From the NCBI GenBank assembly GCA_014529385.2, contig CM043962.1, positions 41,022,598 through 41,086,597 on the forward strand: a stretch of 64,000 nt of DNA. The letters are read 5' to 3'. The notes beneath the pieces were generated by a model. It saw only the letters and a list, made by a program, of their open reading frames with translations. It searched no databases and was not told where the DNA came from. Positions 47,004 through 58,160 of this stretch are shown here, piece after piece. Origin of the DNA: Adiantum capillus-veneris. Its lineage: Eukaryota; Streptophyta; Polypodiopsida; Polypodiales; Pteridaceae. The position numbers and the translations under genes are program-made. How positions within the stretch are numbered: position 1 is the first letter of the stretch; every line of letters begins with the position of its first letter.

Positions 47004-47738
47004 ACTGAGTCATGCTTCTCCACCTTGGCTGTTTGCCTGAAATGGGACATTGGGGAACCTTGAGATAAAGACAGCTTTTCCCTTTTGCAGGGAGATGGAG
47101 AAGCAAAAGGGGTTCTGCATTTTTGCGTATAGGATGGGTAGTCAGAGTGTTAGGAAATAAGACGTAGCTAAATAGATAATTGAGTAGATTACTTAATGGA
47201 GAGAGACAGATTTATATACACGAGATTATAGAGTAGAGAGAGAGAGAGAGAGAGAGTACACACGATATACGTTGTTCACCCAATGTGGGCTACGTCCACG
47301 GGAAAGCAGCCACTCAATGGCTTTAGTACTTCAAAACAAGAAGTAGTTTACAAAGGGATTATACCCTTAATGGAGCTCCCGCCTTGCTTCACTCTCACCA
47401 CCTCACACTCACCTTGTTGCATCAACTTCACACTATGAAATGTGTGTAGAAATGGCCTCCTTTTATAGGCCAAAAGGGTTGCCCTCTCTTATGAGAGACA
47501 GCCATGTGTAGCCGCCCTTGTGCGAATAAGTCCAAATCGGACCCTCCAATCCGCCCATGTGTGGCCGCCCTTGAGAAGACAAGTCCGCTTTTGAATTCGG
47601 CCACCGGCCATTGACTTCCGACCACCGGCCACCGGCCATTGACTTCCGACCACCGGCCATCGGCCATTGACTACCGGCCACCGGCAACCCGACCGGTTGT
47701 TTTCCGACCACTTTCCAGCCGCCGTCCGGCCATAATAT

Positions 47739-48020
47739 TGTTGAAGATGATGAAACAGGAAACAGAAGGAAGACAGCAACTCAGAGTAGGAAGAAGATGG
47801 AGAAGGAGAAGACACAGAGCTTGTGTACGAGATCTCTGTAGTCTGTCTCTCTGTATTGGAATAATAATTGTGTGTATACAAACTCAGAGCTACAAAGCTT
47901 ATATGAAACCCTAAGAGATAAGGTGTCCTTTCACACCAGATGTCCAGGGGGAAAAACCCAGTGGGAGAAAAGTGCCCCTGGTGAAGCGCGTATACACACT
48001 AACACTACTACATGTCTACA
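47739..48020 (-). repeat. Copia-3 LTR at the 3' end of pol
   Basis: 282 bp TGTTGAAGAT...TGTCTACA, preceded by TSD AATAT. Confidence 0.95.
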
Positions 48021-48067
48021 AATCCCCCCTGTAGTGATAGTGTGAATCCGTACAAGGTAGCAGATCA

Positions 48068-51000
48068 TCATGTGTATGAGAGTAAGCCCAAAGCTTTTCG
48101 GAAAGCTTCAAACTTTTCTCGTGATAACGCCTTCGTAAATAGATCTGCAATGTTATCCTGTGTAGGACAGTAAGTTAGTGTGATCTCCCCTGCATGTAGC
48201 CTTTCCCTGACATAGTGGTAGTGAACCTCTATGTGCTTTGTTCTTGCATGAAATACTGGATTCCTTGCAACTGCCATAGCACTCTGACTGTCAGTGAAAA
48301 TGGTAGTGGGTGCCTGTTGACACTCACAAAGATCTGCCAATAACCTGCGTATCCATACACAATCAACTGTTGCCGTGAAAGCTGCCCTGTACTCAGCTTC
48401 ACAAGTTGATGTAGCCACTGTGGGTTGCTTCTTGCTTAGCCAAGATATACATGCATTTCCCAAGAAAAAACAATTGCCACTTGTGGAATGTCGTGTGTCA
48501 AAATCACCAGCCCAATCTGAATCGCTGTAACCAAGAAGCTGCATAGAACTGTGCTTTCCATACATATCCCCCCTTGGAAAGAACATGGCAAGATTAGGGG
48601 TACCTGAAAGGTAACGAAGTATGCGCTTCACAGCCTGCCAATGATGCATACCTGGGCTGTGCATAAATCTGCTTGCTTGTGAAACCCCAAATTGAATGTC
48701 TGGACGAGTGTTGCCTGCCAAATATATCAAGCAACCAACCGCTACTGCATAAGTATGTACATCAAAAGTTTCTCCAGCATCATGCATGCTCAACTTTGAT
48801 CCAGTTTCTACGGGTGTAGAGATTGGCTTACAATTTTGCATACCAAACTTGTCCAAAATTTTATGCAAATATTTTGCTTGCAACATGTATATGCCATCCT
48901 CTGATTGCACAAACTGAATACCCAAGTAATAATGTAGCAAACCAAGATCAGACATCTCAAAGGTTTTTCTCAAAGCATCTTTAAACGCTTCAATTTCATC
49001 TGCAGTATTGCCTGTAAGAAGCATATCATCCACATAAAGTGTTAGCATAATGAGAACTCCATCTCTCTTTTTGACATACAAAGTACTTTCTGTTGGACTA
49101 TTCTGAAATCCCTGGCCAATCAAATAAGTATGTATCTTCTCATACCATGCTCTTGGAGCCTGTTTGAGACCATACAAAGCTTTACGCAATCTACATACCT
49201 TTTGCTCTTGACCTTTTACAACAAAACCACTTGGTTGACTTACATAAACTTCTTCCTGCAAATCACCATTCAAAAAAGCAGTTTTGATATCCAACTGATG
49301 CACTTTCCAACCATGATGAGCAGCAATTGCAACTAGTGATCTAACTGTGGACGCACGAGAAGTAGGAGCAAAGGTTTCATCATAATCTATGCCTTTCTGT
49401 TGCGCATAGCCTTTTGCCACAAGCCTTGCTTTGTACCTGTCAACAGTACCATCTTGTTTCCTTTTTACCTTAAAAACCCACTTTGTACCAATAGGCTTTT
49501 TACCTGTAGGCAAGTCCACTAGATCCCATGTATGATTCTTATGAATAGAATCAATTTCTTGCTGCATAGCATCTTTCCACTGAACACACTCTAAAGCTTG
49601 TTCAAATGAATCAGGCTCATCTGCATCACAAAGAGTACTAAAGCAAGCCAAATCTACTTGCTCTCTGCCAAAAGTAGTACCAGCACGTGTTTTCCGTGGC
49701 AACGGTGCATCCAACTTGCTATCCTGCAAAGTTTTCTGAACCCATTTAGGCAAGGTTCTTTCTTCCCTGAGAACTTCTTGCTCTTCACGCACAATTTCCT
49801 CTACATCATGAGGTGTCACATGCTGATCAAAAGATTGATCAAGATTATCAACCTGTTGTGAATCTTGATTTTCCACAAAAGAAGGAAGCAAACCTTCAAA
49901 TACATCATGTGTCTGCATATGAGGTACATCAAAAGCAACCATAGGTTGAGCAGTAGTTTCTGCAAAAATTACATCACGACTTTCAAAAATCTTGTTTGTA
50001 GCAGGATTGTAAAGTCTATAACCTTTACTTCCACTACTGTACCCCACAAATATACATTTGATTGCCTTATCATCAAGCTTTCCACGTAACTGCTGAGGGA
50101 TGTGAGCATAAGCAAGACAACCAAAAACACGAAGATAACTGACTGAAGGTTTTTTGTCATACCAAGCTTCATATGCAGTAATGGTCTTCAAGGCACGAGT
50201 AGGACACCTGTTCAAAACATGTGCTGCACAAGCAACTGCCTCCATCCATAGCTTATGAGGCAAACTCTTAGCCTTGAGCATACATCTAGCTGTCTCCATT
50301 AAAGACCTGTTCTTCCTTTCTGCAACACCATTCTGTTGTGGTGTGTATGGCATAGTGCATTGGTGTTTAATGCCTTTCTTTCCCAAAAAATCCTTAAATG
50401 CACCTGACATGTATTCACCTCCTCGATCGGTACGAAGAGTCTGTACTTTGCAACCTGTTTCATTTTCAACCATGGCGACATAATGTTGAAAAACTGCAAA
50501 CACATCTGACTTTGCTTTGAGTGGATACACCCAACAAAACCTGGAAAAGTCATCAATGAAGGTCACAAAATAAAGGCTGTTTCCTATAGATGGCGTCCTC
50601 ATAGGACCACATACATCACTGTGTACAAGCTGCAACTTTCGTGTCGCTCTAACTGAACCATCCTGCGAAAATGCAAATCTGTGCATCTTTCCAAGAACGC
50701 AACCTTCACATACATGTCTTGGTGGCATCTCCAATAAGGACAAATCATGCACCATATTATGACGTTGTAAAGTCATCAAACTGCCATAACTAACATGCCC
50801 AAATCTAGCATGCCACAACTCAGCATCCTGCATGGCCTGAGTCTTTGTTTCTGCAATACATACCTGAATTTGCTTTTCATAACGATCTAGCACAAATAGT
50901 CCATTTTCCAGCGTACCTGTAGTGATAAGAGAATAACCATTCTCTCGATCTCGTACAACACATCTGTCATCCTCAAAAATGACCCGAAGACCATTTTTTG

Positions 51001-52249
51001 CAAGAGAGGATACAGACAACAAATTCTTCTTGATCCCTGGAACATATAAGACATCTGGCAAGCATAAATCTGAACCATCTGAAATGGTAATCAAAATCTT
51101 ACCAACGCCTTTGATTGGATAAGAAGCATTATTTGCACATGTCACCTTCTTTCCTGCTGGAGTTGCATCCAATGAACAAAACAAATCCTTCCTTGAAGTA
51201 ATATGCTTGGATGCACCACTATCAAAGTACCAAATCATTTGTGTCTTGTCAACACTGTAAGCAGAAAAATTTGAACATACTACAAAAGCATAAGAATCCT
51301 GCACAAAGTTTGCAGACTCTTCTTTAGCTGTAGAAGAATCACCAGAAGCTGAAACAACCAAACTTGACTCTTTCTTCTTTTCTTTAGCAATTTGCTTTTT
51401 ACACTCACTAATGTAGTGACCAGGTTTCTTGCAGTAGTGACATTTACCTTTCTTCTTGGACTTGTCGGAATCACCTTTAGACTTCTCTGAAGATTGTCCT
51501 GCACTAGACTTGGAGTGATGAGCACTCTCTTTACCCCTGTTTTTGTTCTGTACAACAAGAGCATGATCCATACCATCCACCTGTAAAGACTTGTTCTTAC
51601 GTGATTGATCCTCCTGCAATAGCAAAGCCACTAACTCTTCAAAATGAAGAGGGTCAGGATTAGCTCGCAAAGACAGAGTCAAAGAAGTCTGAAAAGTCAA
51701 ATAAGATGGTGGTAGTGAATTGAGTGTTTTGGAAACCAAGTCCTTCTCTGGAATCACTTCATCAATGCTAAGCAATTGCTCTTTAAGATCCCTGATTTTT
51801 GTAAGATGCTCGACAATATCGTCACCTTCGTCCATCTGTATTTTGTCAAGTTGTTTCTTCAAAAACTCTATTCTGGCAGCGTTTCTTCCTCCAAACATAG
51901 CTTGCAGAGTGTTCCAAGCATGCTCAGAAGTTCTGCAAGATCTGATATGTGGTGTGATTGTCCTCTTTATGGTTAAGGCAATCACAGCCATAGCCTGTGC
52001 ATCTTTAGTATCCCATCTCTTTTGCTCTGGAGTGACTTGTGAGGGTCCTGCACCAAAAGCTGCACCACGACCAGGCGTGGCAGGTGCAATGCTACCTGGA
52101 CGAACTTCATCTCCAGATACGTAATCCCACAATCCTTTACCAACCAAAACATTTTTGGCCATAAAAGACCAAAGAGAATAGTTGGTACCATCCAATTTGT
52201 CTTCGGATGTAAACGCACCAAAAATCTCTTTCTCCGTAGATTGAGCCAT
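48068..52249 (-). CDS. Copia-3 gag-pol polyprotein, 1,393 aa, complete
   Basis: I place the start at the ATG of M-A-Q-S-T-E-K-E (52249). An in-frame GTG 15 bases upstream is less likely. Stop TGA at 48070-48068. Domains in order: gag with W-D-Y-V-S-G (41-46); zinc knuckle CX2CX4HX4C (C270, C273, H278, C283); aspartic protease D-S-G-A (D343); integrase HHCC finger (H480, H485, C514, C517) and catalytic D545, D608, E644 with D35E spacing; reverse transcriptase Y-V-D-D (1072-1075); RNase H with D1243, E1286 and D1320. Every catalytic residue expected for Ty1-copia is present and no stop or frameshift occurs. It would make particles, reverse transcribe and integrate. Activity is inferred, not shown. 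Confidence 0.96.
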   Translation of the reverse strand: MAQSTEKEIFGAFTSEDKLDGTNYSLWSFMAKNVLVGKGLWDYVSGDEVRPGSIAPATPGRGAAFGAGPSQVTPEQKRWDTKDAQAMAVIALTIKRTITPHIRSCRTSEHAWNTLQAMFGGRNAARIEFLKKQLDKIQMDEGDDIVEHLTKIRDLKEQLLSIDEVIPEKDLVSKTLNSLPPSYLTFQTSLTLSLRANPDPLHFEELVALLLQEDQSRKNKSLQVDGMDHALVVQNKNRGKESAHHSKSSAGQSSEKSKGDSDKSKKKGKCHYCKKPGHYISECKKQIAKEKKKESSLVVSASGDSSTAKEESANFVQDSYAFVVCSNFSAYSVDKTQMIWYFDSGASKHITSRKDLFCSLDATPAGKKVTCANNASYPIKGVGKILITISDGSDLCLPDVLYVPGIKKNLLSVSSLAKNGLRVIFEDDRCVVRDRENGYSLITTGTLENGLFVLDRYEKQIQVCIAETKTQAMQDAELWHARFGHVSYGSLMTLQRHNMVHDLSLLEMPPRHVCEGCVLGKMHRFAFSQDGSVRATRKLQLVHSDVCGPMRTPSIGNSLYFVTFIDDFSRFCWVYPLKAKSDVFAVFQHYVAMVENETGCKVQTLRTDRGGEYMSGAFKDFLGKKGIKHQCTMPYTPQQNGVAERKNRSLMETARCMLKAKSLPHKLWMEAVACAAHVLNRCPTRALKTITAYEAWYDKKPSVSYLRVFGCLAYAHIPQQLRGKLDDKAIKCIFVGYSSGSKGYRLYNPATNKIFESRDVIFAETTAQPMVAFDVPHMQTHDVFEGLLPSFVENQDSQQVDNLDQSFDQHVTPHDVEEIVREEQEVLREERTLPKWVQKTLQDSKLDAPLPRKTRAGTTFGREQVDLACFSTLCDADEPDSFEQALECVQWKDAMQQEIDSIHKNHTWDLVDLPTGKKPIGTKWVFKVKRKQDGTVDRYKARLVAKGYAQQKGIDYDETFAPTSRASTVRSLVAIAAHHGWKVHQLDIKTAFLNGDLQEEVYVSQPSGFVVKGQEQKVCRLRKALYGLKQAPRAWYEKIHTYLIGQGFQNSPTESTLYVKKRDGVLIMLTLYVDDMLLTGNTADEIEAFKDALRKTFEMSDLGLLHYYLGIQFVQSEDGIYMLQAKYLHKILDKFGMQNCKPISTPVETGSKLSMHDAGETFDVHTYAVAVGCLIYLAGNTRPDIQFGVSQASRFMHSPGMHHWQAVKRILRYLSGTPNLAMFFPRGDMYGKHSSMQLLGYSDSDWAGDFDTRHSTSGNCFFLGNACISWLSKKQPTVATSTCEAEYRAAFTATVDCVWIRRLLADLCECQQAPTTIFTDSQSAMAVARNPVFHARTKHIEVHYHYVRERLHAGEITLTYCPTQDNIADLFTKALSREKFEAFRKALGLLSYT

Positions 52250-52648
52250 ACTGTAGATGCACACAAGAGAGCAAAAGAACCTCCAAGAGATTCACAAATC
52301 TCCTCTCCAATCCAAGCAAAACTCTACACAAAATCTCAGCACAAAGCTAAGACAAGCTGCTTCCCAAAAGAACTGTTTACCTGAAGAAAATCTGTCAAAA
52401 AGCACACCCTCTTGATCTAAACGCCTCGGAAAAGTAACTTCTGCTACGCTGCTCAGAACGAAATTCTGAGGGCTCGAACGGCTTCGAAAGGGGGGTAAAA
52501 CCCCAGGTCGCCTGTTCAGAATACTCCCGGAACGTCGAGGATGCTCCCACGAACAAATTTTCCGAAAACTGCCTGAAAACCGCGATTGCGCGCGCGGACG
52601 CGAAAACGCAAGTAGAGGCTCTGGAAATCACCTTGCTCTGATACCAAT
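52250..52648 (-). promoter_or_regulatory. Copia-3 leader and primer binding site
   Basis: About 400 bp between LTR and gag. GCTCTGATACCA on the + strand (52635-52646) is the complement of the tRNA-iMet-type primer site. Confidence 0.85.
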
Positions 52649-52930
52649 TGTTGAAGATGATGAAACAGGAAACAGAAGGAAGACAGCAACTCAGAGTAGG
52701 AAGAAGATGGAGAAGGAGAAGACACAGAGCTTGTGTACGAGATCTCTGTAGTCTGTCTCTCTGTATTGGAATAATAATTGTGTGTATACAAACTCAGAGC
52801 TACAAAGCTTATATGAAACCCTAAGAGATAAGGTGTCCTTTCACACCAGATGTCCAGGGGGAAAAACCCAGTGGGAGAAAAGTGCCCCTGGTGAAGCGCG
52901 TATACACACTAACACTACTACATGTCTACA
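52649..52930 (-). repeat. Copia-3 LTR at the gag side
   Basis: 282 bp, apparently identical to the other LTR, followed by TSD AATAT. The promoter for the minus-strand transcript is expected here. Confidence 0.95.
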
Positions 52931-53153
52931 AATATTCCTTTAAATTTGCCCCTGATTCTTGTCCGTGAAAATTTTGGTTTCCGGTGAGTGATTTTCCTTC
53001 ACGCACGATGGCTTCTCCTCATAATGGGGGCCTTACAAATGTGCGCTTTTACCACAGAAAATTACAAGGGTAAATCAGGCTCCATACTTAACAATCTCCC
53101 ACTTGGAGACTGATCTCCAAACCAAACCTGTGACTGCTTTCCATTCTGGCTTC

Positions 53154-56100
53154 TTATCCTTGAATGCCGATTGAAGATGAGCAAAAGCTCAACTTCTCCT
53201 TTTTGACCACCTTTGTAAACATGTCTGCAGGATTTTCACTTGTATGCACCTTTCCTAGCTTTAGTTGTCCCTCTTCCAAAAGAGTGCGTATGAAGTGATA
53301 TCTCACCTCAATGTGCTTTGTCCTTGAATGAAAGGCTGAGTTCTTCGCAAGATGGATAGCGCTTTGGCTATCACTATACAAGACACAATTGTCTTGTTTG
53401 AATCCAAGCTCTTCTAAGAATCTATGAAGCCACAGAATTTCTTTGCTTGCCTCCGTCATTGCTACATACTCTGCTTCCGTGGTAGAAAGTGAAACCACTT
53501 TCTGTAGCTTTGAAGCCCAGGTTACTGTTGTGCCTCCAACCGTGAACACATAGCCAATAGTGCTCCTTTGAGTATCTTTGTCACCTGCCATATCTGCATC
53601 AGCATACCCTTCTAGAAAAATACCAGTTCCTCCAAAATACAAAGCATTTGTTGTTGTCCCTTTTAGATACCTAAGTATCCACTTCATAGCTTGCCAATGC
53701 TCTTTACCTGGGTTGTCCATGAACCTACTCACAACTCCCATTGCATGTGCAATGTCTGGCCTTGTCCAGACCATAGCATACATTAGAGAACCTACCGCTG
53801 CAGCATATGGAACTTTAGACATATAGGCTATCTCCTCTTGTGTCTTTGGACACATATCCTTCGTTAGGTTAAAATGACCAGCCAAAGGTGTAGAAACTGG
53901 TTTTGCATTTTGCATTGCAAACCTTTCTAGTACCTTCTTGATGTAATCTTCTTGAGATAGCTTTATTGTCTTCTTCGTCCTGTCCCTTGATATTTTCATA
54001 CCAAGTATCCTCTTTGCAGCACTTAAATCTTTCATTGAAAAAGATTTGGACAGCTCCTCTTTTCGGTCTTTGATGTCCTGCATGTTAGCACTTGCAATCA
54101 ACATGTCATCAACATACAACATTAGGATGATGAATTTCCCATCTCCCAAATTCTTCGTGTAGACGCAGTGATCCGAGTTGCATCTTGTGAATCCATGATC
54201 CAACATCCATCGATCAAACTTCAAGTACCATTGTCTTGATGCTTGCTTTAAACCATACAAGCTCTTCTTTAATCTGCAAACCATTTTCTCCTTACCTTTT
54301 ACTTCATACCCCTTTGGTTGAAGAATGTAGATTTCCTCCTTTAAGTCACCATGAGGAAATGCCGTATTTACATCCATTTTCTCGAGATTTAGATCATGAG
54401 CAGCCACAAGGCTTAAGACAAGCCTAATTGAGTTCATTTTTACAACAGGAGAAAATATTTCATTGAAGTCAATACCTTTCTTTTGAGAAAAACCTTTTAC
54501 CACAAGCATAGACTTGTACCTTTTCTTCCCACCTTCTTCTTCCTTTAGCTTGTACACCCATTTGTTTTGAAGTGCCCGCTTACCTTTAGGCAACTCAACC
54601 AACTCCCATGTTTGGTTGCGATGTAGTGAGTCCATCTCCACTTGCATGCTCTTCGTCCATTCTTCTTTGGATTCATGTTGCATAGCTTCTTCATATGATT
54701 CCGTCTCTCTAGAATCTGAGATCAAGAAATGGTTGAAGGAAGGAACAAACCTTTCTGGAGGTCTACTTGCTCTTGTAGATCTTCGGGGAATAGGTTGAGG
54801 CTCCTCATTTGGTTGACGTTGTTGCACATTGTCACCGTTTGCAGTCCTTGAGTCTTCACCGTCCTCAAGCTCCATGTACTCATCACCTGTTTCTTTTGTT
54901 TGTTTTCTTTCCAAGTAATCTTTGTACATATTTTGTTCGTTAAAAATTACATCCCTACTCCTTAAGATTTTACCATCTTCAGGATTCCATAGGCGATACC
55001 CAAAGTCACCTTCTCCATATCCAATGAAGAAACACTTTTTAGACTTTGCATCTAGCTTTGATCTTAGGCTTCTATCTATGTGCATGAAAGCCTCACACCC
55101 AAACACTTTGAGAAATGCATAATTCACCGGTTTACCTGTCCATGCCTCTTCTGGAACTCCCCCATCCAATGCCATTGAGGGTGACCGATTGATTAAGTAC
55201 ACAGACGTACTTACAGCTTCCGCCCAAAGCTCAAGCGGTAAGCCTGCATGTAGCTGCATGCTTCGTGCTCACTCCATGATTGTCCTGTTCATCCTTTCCG
55301 AAATCCCATTTTGTTGAGGTGTCCTTGGGGTTGTCCTTTGCCTCCGAATGCCATTGCTAGCACAAAAGCTTTCAAAAGCTTGGCTGCAATATTCGCCTCC
55401 ATTGTCGGATCTAAGGCATTTAACCTTGGTACCTGTTTCATTCTCCACAAAGGCTTTCCACCTTTGAAATATGGAAACTACATCGGATTTATTCTTCATG
55501 ACATAAACCCATGTTTTTCTAGTCGCATCGTCTATGAATGTTACATAGTACAATGAGCCACCAAGTGATGGTGTACTTGCAGGACCCCAAACATCAGAAT
55601 GAACCAACTCAAGTTTTTAATTTTTTCTTTCATTTCCTGATTTTTGAAATTGCCCAAGTCGGTAGTGCCACACCGCACTGTCAACTTCCGTAGTTGCTGC
55701 ACAAGCTGAAGGTTGCGTGCTAACAGTACACAAGTAAAGTGTACCGACTTTTTCACCCTTGGCAACCACCAAAGATCCCTTTGAGATCTTCCACCGTTTG
55801 TTTCCGAATGCAATGTTGTGACCTTCATCGTCCAATTGTCCTGTAGAGATCAAATTTTTGCGAAGAGAAGGAACATGCCTAACATCTTTAAGCTTCCATT
55901 CATATCCGTTAGCAGTTTTGACAGAAACTGTACCTTTGTCGACAATATCACAAGCTTCATCATCTCCCAAGTATACATACCCACATTTACCTTTGGTGTA
56001 GTCTTGAAAATGTTGCTTGTGTGGTGTCGCATGGAATGAAGCCCCGGAATCCACTATCCAGGAATTAGACACATTGTCTAATGAGAGAATTAGAGCATCT

Positions 56101-56930
56101 TGCTCTACTTTACCTTCCACATTGGCCTCCGATGTTGGCTTGTTGTCTTGAGACTCTGTCTCCTTCTTCTTCTTGGACCAGCAATCCTTCTTGACGTGGC
56201 CCTTCTTGACGCAGTTCCAACATTCAAGAACTGACTTTGTGCGTGACTTGCTCCGCCTTGAGCGATCACGACCCTTTTGGTTTTTGTACCTCTCCTTAAG
56301 CCTTCCTCTTGTTTCCACTGATAGTGCAGCACTTGATGATTCTCTTGTGCTTCTCCTTCGTATTTCCTCGCTTAGGAGAACACCCACAACATCATCAAAC
56401 TTAAGAGTATTTGTGCCAGAGATAGAATTACTTACAGCCATCACAAGGCTGTCCCAACTATCCGGTAGAGATGATAGTATAAGGAGAGCTCGCACTTCGT
56501 CATCGAAATTGATTTTCACTGATAGAAGTTGACTTATGTTTGTGTTAAAGTCATTTAGGTGTTCTGCAACTGAACCATTCTCTGCCATCTTTAGATTGAA
56601 CAAGCGCTTCATAAGAAATACCTTATTGGATGCCGATGGTTTCTCGTAGAAGTCGTCAAGTGACTTCATCAAGTCCTCCGTGGTCTTCATCTCCGAAACA
56701 TTGAAGGCCACCGTTGACGCCAAGCTTAACCGGATTGTTCCCAGTGCCTTTCGATCAAGGACAATCCATGCTTCATCTGCCATTTTTGCGGGCTTCTTCG
56801 CAAGACCGCCTAGTGGCAGGTAGAGGTCTTTCTGGTAGAGATAGTCTTCAATCTGCATCTTCCAATGTTGGTAGTTTTTGCCGTTGAACTTCTCAATCTT
56901 GAGCTTCCCTTCCTCCGCCGTAACTCCCAC
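53154..56930 (-). pseudogene. Copia-2 gag-pol polyprotein, two stops and an integrase deletion
   Basis: One frame throughout. Gag has K-I-E-K-F-N-G-K-N-Y-Q-H-W-K, the knuckle C-W-N-C-V-K-K-G-H-V-K-K-D-C and protease I-V-D-S-G-A-S-F-H (56930-55617). Compared with Copia-1, 39 residues after A-V-W-H-Y-R-L-G are gone, removing the second half of the integrase HHCC finger. A TAA at about 55617 and the TGA at 55260-55268 interrupt integrase. RT (L-Y-V-D-D-M-L) and RNase H (E-A-E-Y, D-S-Q-S-A-I) are open from 55259 to 53154. Not functional as one protein. Confidence 0.9.
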
Positions 56931-56994
56931 TCAATTCAAGGAATCCTTTCCTTGAGATAATTTAGCTACGAGCAAACCTTGCTCTGATACCAGT

Positions 56995-57790
56995 TGTTAG
57001 GAAATAAGACGTAGCTAAATAGATAATTGAGTAGATTACTTAATGGAGAGAGACAGATTTATATACACGAGATTATAGAGTAGAGAGAGAGAGAGAGAGA
57101 GAGTACACATGATATACGTGGTTCACTCAATGTGGGCTATGTCCACGGGAAAGCAGCCACTCAATGGCTTTAGTACTTCAAAACAAGAAGTAGTTTACAA
57201 AGGGATTATACCCTTAATGGAGCTCCCGCCTTGCTTCACTCTTACCACCTCACACTCACCTTGTTGCATCAATTTCACACTATGAAATGTGTGTAGAAAT
57301 AGCCTCCTTTTATAGGCCAAAAGGGCTGCCCTCTCTTATGAGAGACAGCCATGTGTAGCCGCCCTTGTGCGAATAAGTCCAAATCGGACCCTCCAATCCG
57401 CCCATGTGTGGCCGCCCTTGAGAAGACAAGTCCGCTTTTGAATTCGGCCACCGGCCACCGGCCATTGACTTTCGACCACCGGCCACCGGCCATTGACTTC
57501 CGACCACCGGCCATCGGCCATTGACTACCGGGCACCGGCCAACCGACCGGTTGTTTTCCGACCACTTTCCGGCCGCCGTCCGGCCATAATATTCCGACGA
57601 AAAAAAAATTCTCGGGGGCCTCCGCCCCCGAGGCCTTTAAAGTTGCCCCTGATTCTTGTCCGTGAAAATTTTGGTTTCCGGTGAGTGATTTTCCTTCACG
57701 CACGATGGCTTCTCCTCATAATGGGGGCCTTACAAATGTGCGCTTTTACCATAGAAAATTACAGAGGTAAATCAGTCTCCATACTTAACA
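56995..57790 (-). repeat. Copia-2 right LTR, with a GC-rich hairpin
   Basis: 796 bp, longer than the left LTR (about 749 bp). It carries an extra GC-rich inverted repeat CTCGGGGGCCTCCGCCCCCGAG at 57611-57632 that is absent from the Copia-1 LTRs. Confidence 0.9.
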
Positions 57791-57979
57791 CAGAGATCTC
57801 TTTTCTTCAAACTGCAAACTCCCTTCCTGCTTAGCAGCTACTGCCTGCTGCTGAGGAGAATGCAAATGCCTTCCATGCGCCGCCTTGCTTGCAAGCTCCA
57901 CGCTACTCAGGCCCTTTCGCTTCATCTCTTCCCCACTCTCTCCTTTGTAACGCCCACGGGTGCCAACAAATAGCTTCAA

Positions 57980-58134
57980 AGACTAAATTCAATAGGCCAC
58001 CACTTTTGATTATTCTATTGTATTTTTTACTTTAGGAGGTTTTAAATATGGTTACTAATATAGTAACTTACATGCCTAAACTTATGCTAACTAGGTATGA
58101 TTGTTCACACATGTGAACTAGCATAAAAAGCATA
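57980..58134. other. Right subterminal region of the giant transposon
   Basis: AT-rich, presumed upstream region of the minus-strand FCP1-like gene. From 58081 it has TATGCTAACTAGG and GAACTAGCATA motifs plus an inverted repeat GTTCACACATGTGAAC (about 58103-58118). Confidence 0.6.
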
Positions 58135-58156
58135 GCATGTTAATATGCATCTACCC
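58135..58156 (-). repeat. Right terminal inverted repeat of the giant transposon
   Basis: On the minus strand it begins GGGTAGATGCATA. Followed on the + strand by CATA (58157-58160), the second target-site copy. Confidence 0.82.
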
Positions 58157-58160
58157 CATA

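Larger units (their letters stand above)
47739..52930 (-). mobile_element. Copia-3: intact, probably young copia retrotransposon
   Basis: 5,192 bp. LTRs 47739-48020 and 52649-52930 are 282 bp each and look identical by eye (TGTTGAAGATGATG...ACATGTCTACA). Perfect TSD AATAT (47734-47738 and 52931-52935). The minus-strand primer site TGGTATCAGAGC covers 52635-52646; a purine tract (minus strand GGGGGGATT) abuts the left LTR. One uninterrupted polyprotein frame. It lies inside a Copia-2 LTR and is the youngest layer of its nest. Confidence 0.95.
47148..53093 (-). repeat. Copia-2 left LTR, split by Copia-3
   Basis: Begins TGTTAGGAAATAAG, is interrupted after CATAATAT at 47738, and resumes at 52936 with TCCTTTAAATTTGCCCC, ending CATACTTAACA. 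About 39 bp present in the right LTR next to the insertion point is missing here. Confidence 0.88.
47148..57790 (-). mobile_element. Copia-2 retrotransposon, same family as Copia-1, containing Copia-3
   Basis: Perfect TSD CAGAG (47143-47147 and 57791-57795). The left LTR (47148-47738 plus 52936-53093) is split by Copia-3; the right LTR is 56995-57790. Primer site at 56981-56992 on the minus strand. Pol 53154-56930 is in one frame with two stops and a deletion. It interrupts the first exon of the FCP1-like gene. Without Copia-3 it is about 5.45 kb, like Copia-1. Confidence 0.93.

Noticed and set aside
49130-52124. Many + strand open frames opposite the Copia-3 polyprotein
   Set aside because: Antisense shadows of an intact 1,393-codon gene. 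The same applies to the + strand frames over Copia-1 and Copia-2 pol.
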